NCBI GenBank assembly: GCA_018613055.1
Contig: JAGGQZ010000023.1
Span: 38,842 to 81,860, forward strand
DNA: 43,019 nucleotides
Source of the DNA: Chryseobacterium sp. ISL-80
GTDB taxonomy: Bacteria; Bacillota; Bacilli; Bacillales; Cytobacillaceae
Direction of reading: 5' to 3'
Shown: positions 1-7,221 of the stretch, piece by piece
Layout: each line of letters begins with the position of its first letter
Numbering within the stretch: the stretch's first letter is position 1
Notes under the pieces: model-generated
The model's database searches: none
Seen by the model: only the letters and a program-made list of their open reading frames with translations
What the model was told of the DNA's origin: nothing
Translations under genes and position numbers: made by a program

Positions 1-12
1 TTAGGCCAAGAA

Positions 13-214
13 GATGCCCTTTTGAGGGGGGAAACTCCTTGATAAGGGTATCATTAGGTCAAAAAGATGCCCTTATGGGAAGAGAAACTCCTTGATAAGG
101 GTATCATTAGCTCATAAAGATGCCCTTATGGGAAGAGAAACTCTGTCATAAGGGTACGATAAAGTCAAAAAAATGCCCTTTTGAGAAGTGAAACTACTTC
201 ATAAGGGCATTATT
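13..214 (+). repeat. Tandem array of four 53-nt hairpin repeats
   Basis: Four units start at 13, 66, 119 and 172, so the period is exactly 53. Each unit has a left arm like GATGCCCTTAT, a variable loop of about 18 nt, and a right arm like ATAAGGGTATC, followed by a spacer of about 10 nt. Arms pair over about 11 bp with one G-U pair. In unit 4 the left arm begins AATGCCC and the right arm ends GGGCATT, so the ends changed together and pairing is kept. A second array of the same family lies at 36739-36833. The array precedes a terminator, so it may form the 3' end of a transcript entering from outside the window. Confidence 0.9.
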
Positions 215-263
215 AAATCCTAAATGCTAATTTAATGAGCAACCTTTTTCTCCAATAAATCAG

Positions 264-293
264 CCGGCTGTGAAAGTGCAGCCGGTTTTATCG
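264..293 (+). terminator. Rho-independent terminator
   Basis: CCGGCTG pairs with CAGCCGG across an 8-nt loop and is followed by TTTTAT. It probably ends the transcription unit that enters from the left edge and carries the hairpin repeats. Confidence 0.75.
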
Positions 294-304
294 TGTAAAA
301 AGAA

Positions 305-354
305 TTGCAAAAAACAGGAAAATGGTTTAGTATTTAGTTAAATAACTAAATACT
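305..354 (+). promoter_or_regulatory. sdpR promoter with overlapping palindromic operator
   Basis: A -35-like TTGCAA (305-310) and -10-like TAGTAT (328-333) are separated by 17 bp. A perfect inverted repeat with 12-nt arms (AGTATTTAGTTA at 329-340, its complement at 343-354, 2-nt centre) overlaps the -10 and the likely start point. This is where an ArsR-type autorepressor would be expected to bind. The dyad is seen directly; its assignment to SdpR is inferred from position. Confidence 0.7.
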
Positions 355-381
355 TAAATCACGTAAAAGGAGGTCTTTAGC

Positions 382-663
382 TTGAATGATGCATTCAAAG
401 CACTTTCGGACCCTACCAGAAGAAAGATTCTCGACCTGTTAAAGGAAAGGGATATGACAGCTGGAGAGATCGCAGACCATTTTAACATGACAAAACCGAG
501 CATCTCACAACATTTGAAACTGCTGAAAAATGCCGGTTTGATCCAGGATGAGAAGCAGGGGCAGTTCATCATTTATTCTCTTCATACAACAGTCTTCCAG
601 GAGCTCATCAGCTGGGCGTTCAGCTTTACTGAAAATAATAAAGACCGGGAAGGGGAAAAATAA
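382..663 (+). CDS. sdpR: ArsR/SdpR-family autorepressor
   Basis: A 93-residue winged-helix DNA-binding protein of the ArsR superfamily. The segment FKALSDPTRRKILDLLKE and the recognition-helix motif KPSISQHLKLLKNAGL (about residues 35-52) are typical. It lacks the CxC metal motif of arsenic sensors, which fits the SdpR subgroup that represses its own promoter together with an SdpI-type membrane protein. The TTG start at 382 is chosen because AAAGGAGG (367-373) lies at good spacing. The downstream sdpI-like gene starts 1 nt after the stop, so the two are one operon. The palindrome at 329-354 is the likely operator. No sdpABC toxin genes are in the window. Confidence 0.85.
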   Translation: MNDAFKALSDPTRRKILDLLKERDMTAGEIADHFNMTKPSISQHLKLLKNAGLIQDEKQGQFIIYSLHTTVFQELISWAFSFTENNKDREGEK

Positions 664-664
664 A

Positions 665-1297
665 ATGAAAAAGCATGTATTGCCATTGACTATGATCGGC
701 CTCCTAATCCTTGCGTGGATCATTGTGTTTCCAAAGCTGCCTGAACAAATGCCAATCCACTGGGATGTGAATGGGGAAGCAAATGGGTTTGCATCCAAGC
801 TTAATGCAATGTTCTCTACACTTGGTATCATGGTGATCCTGTATATCTCCATGGCTTTTTTGCCAAAAGTGGATCCGAGGAAAACGAATTATAAGTACTT
901 TACGAAAAGCTATCACATCATATTAAATGCGATTTTAGGAGTCCTTTTTGTCATCAACATCCTGATGCTGGCAAATGCAATTGGTTATGATGTCCCAATT
1001 GGCAGCATTGGACCATTGGTTGTAGGGATTATCTTTATGATCCTTGGAAACTATATGCCACAGGTCCGGTCTAATTTTTTCATCGGAATTCGGACTCCAT
1101 GGACACTCAGCAATGATGAAGTATGGAAAAAGACACATCGGGCTGCTTCAAAAATCTTCTTTTTTGGCGGTCTTGCGATGATCCTGGCTACCTTCGCACC
1201 TGGCAATTGGAAGGAAGCGATCTTGTTTATCGTCATTGCCTTGACCGTCGTTGCGCCATATGTTTATTCTTATGTTCTATTCAAAAGAAACTTATAG
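665..1297 (+). CDS. sdpI: SdpI-family membrane protein (DUF1648 + SdpI domains)
   Basis: A 210-residue integral membrane protein. The N-terminal part (about residues 1-75) has the DUF1648 signature LPEQMPIHWDVNGEANGF between two hydrophobic helices. The C-terminal part (about 95-210) has the SdpI domain with NFFIGIRTPWTLSNDEVWKKTHR and further helices, about six in all. SdpI of B. subtilis gives immunity to the SdpC cannibalism toxin and, in complex with its signal, sequesters SdpR at the membrane; YfhL is a paralogue. The ATG at 665 is chosen because AAGGGG precedes it and the reading frame further upstream overlaps sdpR. The pair may act as an immunity or envelope-stress module without a local toxin. 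Confidence 0.85.
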   Translation: MKKHVLPLTMIGLLILAWIIVFPKLPEQMPIHWDVNGEANGFASKLNAMFSTLGIMVILYISMAFLPKVDPRKTNYKYFTKSYHIILNAILGVLFVINILMLANAIGYDVPIGSIGPLVVGIIFMILGNYMPQVRSNFFIGIRTPWTLSNDEVWKKTHRAASKIFFFGGLAMILATFAPGNWKEAILFIVIALTVVAPYVYSYVLFKRNL

Positions 1298-1370
1298 TCA
1301 GCTCTATGCTATGTGCAAAATATATAGAACCTGTATGCGCAGCATGGTCAAAAACTGACTGATAGCCTGG

Positions 1371-1402
1371 ACGGTCCTGAAAATGGGCCGTTTCTTATAT
1401 CT
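1371..1402 (+). terminator. Probable terminator after sdpI
   Basis: ACGGTCC (1371-1377) pairs with GGGCCGT (1385-1391), followed by a T-rich run. It separates sdpRI from the ABC exporter operon. Confidence 0.55.
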
Positions 1403-1407
1403 TTTAA

Positions 1408-1436
1408 TTCAAAAAATTCGTTAAAAGGAGTATGAT
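1408..1436 (+). promoter_or_regulatory. Candidate sigma-A promoter for the ABC exporter operon
   Basis: TTCAAA (1408-1413), a 17-bp spacer and TATGAT (1431-1436) resemble -35 and -10 boxes. The position between the sdpI terminator and the exporter start at 1497 fits. Assignment is by consensus only. Confidence 0.5.
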
Positions 1437-1496
1437 AGAAGATATAAAATTCGGAAGACGAAATAACGGCATTGGTCAACTGGGGGTACCATCTTC

Positions 1497-3221
1497 ATGA
1501 GTATATTTTCATTTGTAAAACCATATCGCATTCCAATCGCGGCTGCGCTTAGCTTAATGCTCATCGAATTGGCTGTAGAGCTTTTCCAGCCGCTTTTAAT
1601 TGCGAAAATCATCGATGAAGGAATTGTTGCGAGGGACCTGGACACGGTCATCAAATGGGGCGGAGTGATGCTCGGAATCTCCATCCTTGCCTTTGTATCG
1701 GGTATTGCAAACTCGTTTATAGCTGCTCATGCAGGCCAAAGTTTTGGCTTTGACATCCGTGAAAAGCTGTTTTCTAAGGTCCAGGCTTTTTCCTTCACTA
1801 ACTTCAGCCATTTCCCATCCTCATCATTGATCACAAGGATCACCAATGATGTGACACAGCTGCAGAATACGTTCTTCATGAGCCTGCGGATTGCAATGCG
1901 CGCTCCGTTGTTGGTGATCGGGGGAATCACCATGGCCATGATGGTTCATGTGAAATTGGCGCTGCCATTTGTCATCATCATTCCGCCACTTTTGATTTTC
2001 CTTATTTGGATTATGACCAAGGCAGCAGGTCTATTCAAAAGTGTCCAAAAGCGCCTTGACAGAGTGAATGGCGTGATGAGAGAAAACCTTGTTGGCATGA
2101 GACTGATCAAAGCTTTTGCCAGGGGGAATTATGAAGGCACAAGATTTGAAAAAGCAAATAATAAACTGAGAGAACGCACCGTATTTGCTTTAAGGGTAAC
2201 TGAGGCAACAATACCGGTTCTGCTGCTTTTCATGAATCTGAGCGTCATTGCTGTTCTCTGGTTTGGAAAAATAGATGTCCAGTCTGGCAGAGTGTCAGTA
2301 GGTGAAGTGGTCGCGATCGTGAACTACGCAGCCAGGATTACTGCGGCTTTTTCAATGTTTTCATGGATCATCATGGTATTTTCACGTTCCAGGGCATCGG
2401 CTGAGCGTGTAACGGAAGTGCTGAATGAAGGAATCGATCTAGAAGATACCGCTGGAAGCCGGGATGCATACGAAATTTCTGCAGGTAAAATTGAGTTCAA
2501 TAAGGTCTCTTTCAAGTTCCCGGACACCAATATTCCGATTCTTGATGATTTATCGTTTAAGATCGATCAGGGAGAAACCGTGGCGGTCCTTGGAGCGACC
2601 GGTGCGGGAAAAACGGCTATGTTCCAGCTCATCCCGCGGTTATATGACGTAACCAGCGGAGAAATTCGAATCGATGACCGGAATATCAAGGATCTGAAGC
2701 TTAAAAGTCTCAGGGAGGGTATCGGCTACGTTCCTCAAGAGGCATTGTTGTTCACCGGATCAATCAAAGAGAATCTCGCCTGGGGCAAACAGGATGCCAC
2801 CGAAGAGGAGTTAGTCAAGGCAGCATCAGATGCCCAAATCCACGAAACGATCCAGAAACTGCCGAACAAATACGATACGCTTCTCGGGCAGAAAGGTGTC
2901 AACCTTTCAGGCGGACAGAAACAACGATTGTCCATTGCCCGTGCATTGATTAAAAAACCGAAAATCCTTCTGCTCGATGACAGCACTAGTGCGCTGGATT
3001 TAAAAACAGAAGCAAAGCTGCTGCATGCCATAAGCAAATATGAGTGTACAACTGTCATCATTACACAAAAGATCAGCACCGCCAAAGAAGCTGATAAAAT
3101 CCTCCTGCTGGAAGACGGATCTTTGATTGGCTATGGTGACCATCAATACTTGCTTAAGCATTCTTCGCTTTATCAGGCAATCTACAACTCCCAGTTCGGG
3201 GAGGTGAAGGCAGGATGTTAA
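1497..3221 (+). CDS. yfiB: Heterodimeric ABC multidrug exporter, degenerate-site subunit (YfiB-like)
   Basis: A 574-residue ABC exporter half: six-helix transmembrane domain (about 1-300) and ATPase domain (about 330-570). Walker A is GATGAGKT and the signature is the canonical LSGGQ. Walker B reads ILLLDDSTSALD, so the catalytic Glu is Asp. The H-loop reads ITQK, so the switch His is Gln. These changes mark the degenerate ATP site of asymmetric heterodimers such as TM287/288. The next gene overlaps by 7 nt (3215-3221) and encodes the partner, so the two work as one transporter. Start at ATG 1497, preceded by CTGGGGG. The closest remembered relative is B. subtilis YfiB. The substrate is unknown; drugs or lipids are possible. 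Confidence 0.9.
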   Translation: MSIFSFVKPYRIPIAAALSLMLIELAVELFQPLLIAKIIDEGIVARDLDTVIKWGGVMLGISILAFVSGIANSFIAAHAGQSFGFDIREKLFSKVQAFSFTNFSHFPSSSLITRITNDVTQLQNTFFMSLRIAMRAPLLVIGGITMAMMVHVKLALPFVIIIPPLLIFLIWIMTKAAGLFKSVQKRLDRVNGVMRENLVGMRLIKAFARGNYEGTRFEKANNKLRERTVFALRVTEATIPVLLLFMNLSVIAVLWFGKIDVQSGRVSVGEVVAIVNYAARITAAFSMFSWIIMVFSRSRASAERVTEVLNEGIDLEDTAGSRDAYEISAGKIEFNKVSFKFPDTNIPILDDLSFKIDQGETVAVLGATGAGKTAMFQLIPRLYDVTSGEIRIDDRNIKDLKLKSLREGIGYVPQEALLFTGSIKENLAWGKQDATEEELVKAASDAQIHETIQKLPNKYDTLLGQKGVNLSGGQKQRLSIARALIKKPKILLLDDSTSALDLKTEAKLLHAISKYECTTVIITQKISTAKEADKILLLEDGSLIGYGDHQYLLKHSSLYQAIYNSQFGEVKAGC

Positions 3222-5014
3222 AAAGGCAAAGAGAAAGCAAGACAGGCAGCAAAAAAAGTACCGTTAAGGGAATTGGGCCGACAATCAGGAGGATTTGGGC
3301 CTATCTTGCAGACCAACGGAGCCTGCTGATCCTGGTCCTTTTAATGGTGGTGGCGAGTTCCGCACTTGGATTGCTGGGCCCATTCCTGATCGGATGGGGC
3401 ATCGATGAATATTTTGCGACAGATTCAACTGATGGTTTCACCTGGCTTCTAATCGGCCTTGCTGCGGTATACGTGATGCATTCCTTATCATTGTGGTTCC
3501 AAAGCTACTGGATGATTGGCATTGCTCAGAAGACTGTCTATATAATGAGGAAGCAGCTCTTCAGCCATTTTCACAAGCTCTCGATTGATTTCTTCAACAA
3601 GCGCCAGCATGGGGAACTGATGAGCCGGGTCACCAATGATATCGAAAATGTCAGCGCGACTCTGAATTCCTCCGTCATCCAGATTTTTTCGAGTGTACTC
3701 ACGCTAGTGGGAACATTGGCGGTCATGATCTGGCTGAGTCCTTTGCTTACCCTGGTGACGATGATTATCGTTCCATTGATGTTCATGGGGATGAAATGGA
3801 TTACGAGCCGTACCGGTAAGTTATACAAGGAACAGCAACGCCGGCTTGGAGAGATGAATGGGTATATTGAGGAAACGATTTCTGGGCAAAAAATCATCAA
3901 ATCCTTCTCCCAGGAACCAAAAGTCATTGAAGAGTTCCGCATAAAAAATCAGCAGCTGAAGGAATCAGGTTACTGGGCACAGACATTTACAGGCTTCATC
4001 CCGAAATTGATGAATATGCTCAATAACCTCAGCTTTACCATCGTTGCAGGAGTGGGCGGCTTCTTCGCCTTAAAAGGATATGTAACGATCGGTACAATCG
4101 TCATTTTTAGCGAATACTCCCGGCAGTTCACTAGGCCATTGAATGATCTGTCGAATCAATTCAATACCCTGCTGTCAGCTGTTGCTGGGGCTGATCGTGT
4201 TTTTGACATCATTGATACGGAGGAAGAGGCTGTAGATGAAAAAGGAGCCACACCCCTCCGCGACATTATCGGGAAGGTCGAGTTCAAGGATGTATCTTTT
4301 TCCTATGAAAAGGGAGGAGATACTGTTTCTGAATTGAATTTTCACGCAGATCCAGGCCAAACGATTGCATTAGTTGGTCCAACCGGTGCAGGCAAGTCGA
4401 CAATCATTAACTTGATTTCGCGTTTTTATGAACCAGATCAGGGGATGATCTTGATTGATGGGCACGACAGTAAGAAAATCACACGCGACAGCCTGCGGAA
4501 ACAAATGGGATTCGTCCTCCAGGATTCATTTCTGTTCCAGGGAAGCATCAGGGAGAATATTCGCTATGGAAGACTGGATGCTTCCGATGAAGAAGTAGAG
4601 AAAGCTGCCAAGGCTGCAAATGCCCATTCCTTCATTCAACGATTGCCGGAAGGATATGATACTGAGCTTAGCCAGGATGATGCCGGGATCAGCCAGGGGC
4701 AAAAGCAATTACTATCGATTGCCAGAGCCATCCTTGCTAATCCTGCGATTTTGATACTGGATGAAGCAACAAGCAGCATCGATACAATCACGGAATTGAA
4801 AATACAGGAAGCCCTCCAGCATCTGCTGAAGGGAAGAACAAGTTTCATCATTGCCCACCGCTTGAATACGATTAAAAATGCCGATCAGATTATCGTCATA
4901 GAGAGTGGACATATCATTGAAAAAGGCAGCCATGACGAATTGGTGACACAAAAAGGTTTTTACCATGAACTGTATACGAGCCAGCTTGAAAAGAAAATGT
5001 TAATGAATTCATAG
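3215..5014 (+). CDS. yfiC: Heterodimeric ABC multidrug exporter, catalytic subunit (YfiC-like)
   Basis: A 599-residue ABC exporter half with a short charged N-terminal tail, a six-helix membrane domain (about 25-330) and an ATPase domain (about 355-590). Walker A is GPTGAGKS, Walker B is [12 protein letters not shown] with the catalytic Glu, and the H-loop IAHR has the His. The signature reads ISQGQ instead of LSGGQ. That is the expected complement of the upstream subunit: the canonical ATP site uses this subunit's Walker motifs with the partner's LSGGQ, and the degenerate site uses this altered signature. Its ATG lies inside the end of the previous gene and GGGGAGGTGAAGG precedes it, so translation is probably coupled. 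The resemblance is to B. subtilis YfiC. Confidence 0.9.
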   Translation: MLKRQRESKTGSKKSTVKGIGPTIRRIWAYLADQRSLLILVLLMVVASSALGLLGPFLIGWGIDEYFATDSTDGFTWLLIGLAAVYVMHSLSLWFQSYWMIGIAQKTVYIMRKQLFSHFHKLSIDFFNKRQHGELMSRVTNDIENVSATLNSSVIQIFSSVLTLVGTLAVMIWLSPLLTLVTMIIVPLMFMGMKWITSRTGKLYKEQQRRLGEMNGYIEETISGQKIIKSFSQEPKVIEEFRIKNQQLKESGYWAQTFTGFIPKLMNMLNNLSFTIVAGVGGFFALKGYVTIGTIVIFSEYSRQFTRPLNDLSNQFNTLLSAVAGADRVFDIIDTEEEAVDEKGATPLRDIIGKVEFKDVSFSYEKGGDTVSELNFHADPGQTIALVGPTGAGKSTIINLISRFYEPDQGMILIDGHDSKKITRDSLRKQMGFVLQDSFLFQGSIRENIRYGRLDASDEEVEKAAKAANAHSFIQRLPEGYDTELSQDDAGISQGQKQLLSIARAILANPAILILDEATSSIDTITELKIQEALQHLLKGRTSFIIAHRLNTIKNADQIIVIESGHIIEKGSHDELVTQKGFYHELYTSQLEKKMLMNS

Positions 5015-5017
5015 CAG

Positions 5018-5046
5018 GGAGCCTCAGGGCTTCCTTTTTTATTTTT
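5018..5046 (+). terminator. Terminator after the ABC exporter operon
   Basis: GGGAGCC pairs with GGCTTCC (one G-U pair) across a 4-nt loop, then a long T run begins at 5035. Confidence 0.8.
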
Positions 5047-5064
5047 GTGATCACAGTGCTAATA

Positions 5065-5146
5065 TGTGACAAATTTCCCGGGGAATAGAGGAATCATGAA
5101 AAATTTGTCGTATTTCTAAAAGTAGATACTACGCTTGGGTTATACT
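5065..5146 (+). promoter_or_regulatory. Upstream region of the KinB-like kinase with Spo0A-box-like sites
   Basis: TGTGACAAA (5065-5073, reverse strand TTTGTCACA) and TTTGTCGTA (5104-5112) each match the Spo0A box TTTGTCRAA at 8 of 9 positions. A -10-like TATACT lies at 5141-5146 without a good -35, as is usual for activator-dependent promoters. Single 8-of-9 matches occur often by chance; the pairing just upstream of a sporulation-type kinase is what makes them notable. Confidence 0.35.
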
Positions 5147-5176
5147 ATTTAACTCTCTTCGATTGGAGAAGATAAA

Positions 5177-6469
5177 ATGCTCGTCGAGAAACTCCTGTTG
5201 AATGTTTTGATCATTTTGCTGCCTATCTTTATTCATGGTGTTCTTTTTGATAACAAGAGTGTTGGGAAATCACCTTATTTATGCGGAATCCTGCAAAGCC
5301 TGGCTCTGTTTCTCTCGCTTGCGTTTTCATATGAACTGGGCGGATTATACTGGGATCTTCGGTATGTCCCTATGGTAGTAGCCTTCTTGTATGGGGGGCC
5401 GATTGCAGGGGGGATGGTCTTATTTACTTATCTGGCAACAAGGACATTCATGGGAGGGGATCTCCTTCTCGGATATGCGAGCGGTTTTTTGGCAGCGTTG
5501 ATTCCATTCATGTTCATGAAGAGGTTTTGGAAATTCGATGCTAAGAAGAGGATCAGGACAGCGGTTATTGTTGGTTTCTGGCCATCATTGTCTATGCTCA
5601 TCATTTTAATCACTAATATTTTTGTCAGTAATGCAACAGCAGCTGAAGATTCAAATAAAGTCTTGATGAACATAACTGTCTTTGGTGTGATCCAAATCTT
5701 CTCTGTATGGGTGGCAGCATTCCTTAATGAGGCATTGATTGAAAAGGAACTGATGAAAAAAGAAATCCTCAGGGCTGAAAAGCTTAATACCCTGGGGGAA
5801 CTTGCAGCGTCCATTGCCCATGAAATCAGGAATCCCCTCACAGTGGTGAAAGGTTTTCTGCAAATGATGCACAAGCAGGAAAAGGGAGATAACTTTTACT
5901 ATTTGAGTCTGGTGCTGACTGAGCTTGGAAGGGCAGAATCCATCATAAATGATTACCTGAATTTCGCCAAGCCGCAATTTGAAAAGCTGGAGGATGCAGA
6001 GCTGGCAGAAATCATTACAGAAGTCACCATCCTGCTGGAAGCCTTTGCCGCAAAAGAAGGGGTACAGGTGAACGTAAAGCTCGAGTGGGGTGTGTATGCA
6101 AAAACCGATCGGAACCAGCTGAAGCAAGCTTTAGTGAATATTATAAAGAATGCGATCGAAGCAACGGAAGAGGGCGGAGAGGTATTTGTCAGCCAGGCAT
6201 CGGCAGGTCATGAATCTTATATCATCGTCTCAGACACAGGGAAAGGGATGGATGAAGAGCAGCTCGCACGTCTGGGGACTCTTTTTTATACAACTAAAGA
6301 TAAAGGTACCGGACTTGGTACATCCGTTTCAATGAAAATCATTGAAGCAATGGGCGGGTCTGTCTCATTCAAGAGTGATTTAGGAGCGGGAACGGAAGTC
6401 ACGATTATCCTGCCAACGTATAATAAGGAAGCAGCAGAAGATCCACTTCAGGGGAATGAAGCCATGTAA
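5177..6469 (+). CDS. KinB-like sensor histidine kinase (candidate phosphorelay kinase)
   Basis: A 430-residue membrane sensor kinase. Residues 1-185 hold about six hydrophobic segments of the 5TMR-LYT type, with no large extracellular domain. The DHp domain has ASIAHEIRNPLTVVKGFLQM with the phospho-acceptor His at 215. The ATPase domain carries the N box (NIIKNAIEA), G1 (DTGKGM) and G2 (GTGLGT). Length and architecture match KinB of B. subtilis (about 430 residues), which feeds phosphate to Spo0F. No response regulator gene is next to it, as expected for a phosphorelay kinase. The ATG at 5177 follows TTGGAGAAGAT. KinD or another Bacillus orphan kinase is an alternative. Confidence 0.8.
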   Translation: MLVEKLLLNVLIILLPIFIHGVLFDNKSVGKSPYLCGILQSLALFLSLAFSYELGGLYWDLRYVPMVVAFLYGGPIAGGMVLFTYLATRTFMGGDLLLGYASGFLAALIPFMFMKRFWKFDAKKRIRTAVIVGFWPSLSMLIILITNIFVSNATAAEDSNKVLMNITVFGVIQIFSVWVAAFLNEALIEKELMKKEILRAEKLNTLGELAASIAHEIRNPLTVVKGFLQMMHKQEKGDNFYYLSLVLTELGRAESIINDYLNFAKPQFEKLEDAELAEIITEVTILLEAFAAKEGVQVNVKLEWGVYAKTDRNQLKQALVNIIKNAIEATEEGGEVFVSQASAGHESYIIVSDTGKGMDEEQLARLGTLFYTTKDKGTGLGTSVSMKIIEAMGGSVSFKSDLGAGTEVTIILPTYNKEAAEDPLQGNEAM

Positions 6470-6485
6470 TATAATCGGATAAATA

Positions 6486-6754
6486 GAAAAAGCGAACCGT
6501 CCCCGGTTCGCTTTCAAGTAACTTGCTACTCCACAAGATGTATAATAAAATCATCCATTTATAAACTTTGCCGCGGTACAAAATTCCACTTGACCATTTT
6601 AAACCTAAACGACGCAAGCCCTACCTCTCTTGCATCCTTACGGCTCCGAAGCCGATCCAGTGTGAATAAGTTGTTACCTAAAAATAAAAGCAGAACGCCA
6701 TTAATTGTTTACATAGTATTGGTTGTGACTCAAGTTACTTCCTTTTGGCGAAGC
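6486..6754 (-). ncRNA. Candidate structured small RNA (about 270 nt, undescribed)
   Basis: This minus-strand interval runs from a consensus promoter (6761-6789) to a strong terminator (6488-6515), with no convincing reading frame. Near the 5' end AAGTAACTTG (6740-6731) is exactly complementary to CAAGTTACTT (6525-6516) near the 3' end, and TTCGC/GCGAA just outside can extend the closing stem. Inside are a tight CGGCT-TCGG-AGCCG hairpin and a stem GATGCAAG/CTTGCGTC with loop AGAGGTAGGG. A long 5'-3' closing stem with internal hairpins is typical of stable ncRNAs. It does not resemble 6S, tmRNA, RNase P or SRP RNA as I know them. Readthrough would be antisense to the kinase gene. Confidence 0.5.
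6488..6515. terminator. Bidirectional terminator
   Basis: AGCGAACCG (6491-6499) pairs with CGGTTCGCT (6504-6512), extended by AAA/TTT. On the minus strand the hairpin is followed by TTTTTC, ending the candidate ncRNA; on the plus strand it can end the kinase mRNA, though the T run is short there. Confidence 0.8.
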
Positions 6755-6760
6755 TTACTT

Positions 6761-6789
6761 ATTATATTACGTTTTCCAGCAGATGTCAA
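6761..6789 (-). promoter_or_regulatory. Consensus sigma-A promoter (minus strand)
   Basis: On the minus strand, TTGACA (6784-6789), a spacer of exactly 17 bp and TATAAT (6761-6766) form a perfect sigma-A consensus. It lies between the SASP gene and the interval 6486-6754 and points into the latter. Confidence 0.8.
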
Positions 6790-6815
6790 ACGTTATTTAC
6801 AAATGTTTGAAGTCT

Positions 6816-7067
6816 TTACTGTTTCCGTAAATTTTCCTGTGCCATTTTCACGAGTTCCCGGACCATGCTTCCACCCAATTTTCCTCCGACCTTTCCAGCT
6901 TCCCGGGTTGAAAGATTGCCGTTATACCCTTTTTTAAGAGGAACGCCGACCTCTTTTGCTGTCTCGAATTTTGCATCCTCCGCTTTCATCGTACCGGCTA
7001 CCTGCGCTTTCAAATCATCAAGTGCTTTCCTGGCTTCCGGTACAAGGATCTTATTCCTTCTTGCCAT
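6816..7067 (-). CDS. Alpha/beta-type small acid-soluble spore protein
   Basis: An 83-residue SASP. It begins MARRNKILVPEARKALDDLK, has the germination protease site FETAKEVGV near the middle, and ends with the conserved GGKLGGSMVRELVKMAQ block. These proteins coat DNA in the forespore core and are degraded for amino acids on germination. The ATG at 7067 is chosen because GGAGGGATCACC precedes it; an upstream in-frame extension lacks family similarity. It is somewhat longer than typical SspA/SspB (about 65-72), mainly between the N-terminal segment and the protease site. Forespore (sigma-G) expression is expected, but no convincing sigma-G promoter was identified. Confidence 0.88.
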   Translation of the reverse strand: MARRNKILVPEARKALDDLKAQVAGTMKAEDAKFETAKEVGVPLKKGYNGNLSTREAGKVGGKLGGSMVRELVKMAQENLRKQ

Positions 7068-7221
7068 TGGTGATCCCTCCATTGTGATGAATACATTCTT
7101 CTCGTTAGTATTGGCAAGGAAAAAGATTATTATTAATAATGAACCGTTCAGAATTCGGTATTTAGGTTTTGGTGCCTCAGTAGGAGGGTAAATATAATAG
7201 CTAATAAAATTATCCTCAAAC

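Noticed and set aside
13-214. CRISPR array for the 53-nt repeats.
   Set aside because: The whole unit is repeated, with no unique spacers of constant length between identical short repeats, and no cas genes are present.
1432-1500. A 22-codon reading frame ending in ATGA overlap with the ABC exporter start, a possible attenuating leader peptide.
   Set aside because: AAGGAG lies only 1 nt before its ATG, too close for initiation, and TATGAT at 1431-1436 reads better as the -10 box of the operon promoter.
6570-6690. A minus-strand open frame reading LGNNLFTLDRLRSRKDAR... inside the candidate ncRNA.
   Set aside because: It follows a stop codon directly, has no start codon with a ribosome binding site, and resembles no family I know; the promoter-terminator-stem pattern fits a non-coding RNA better.
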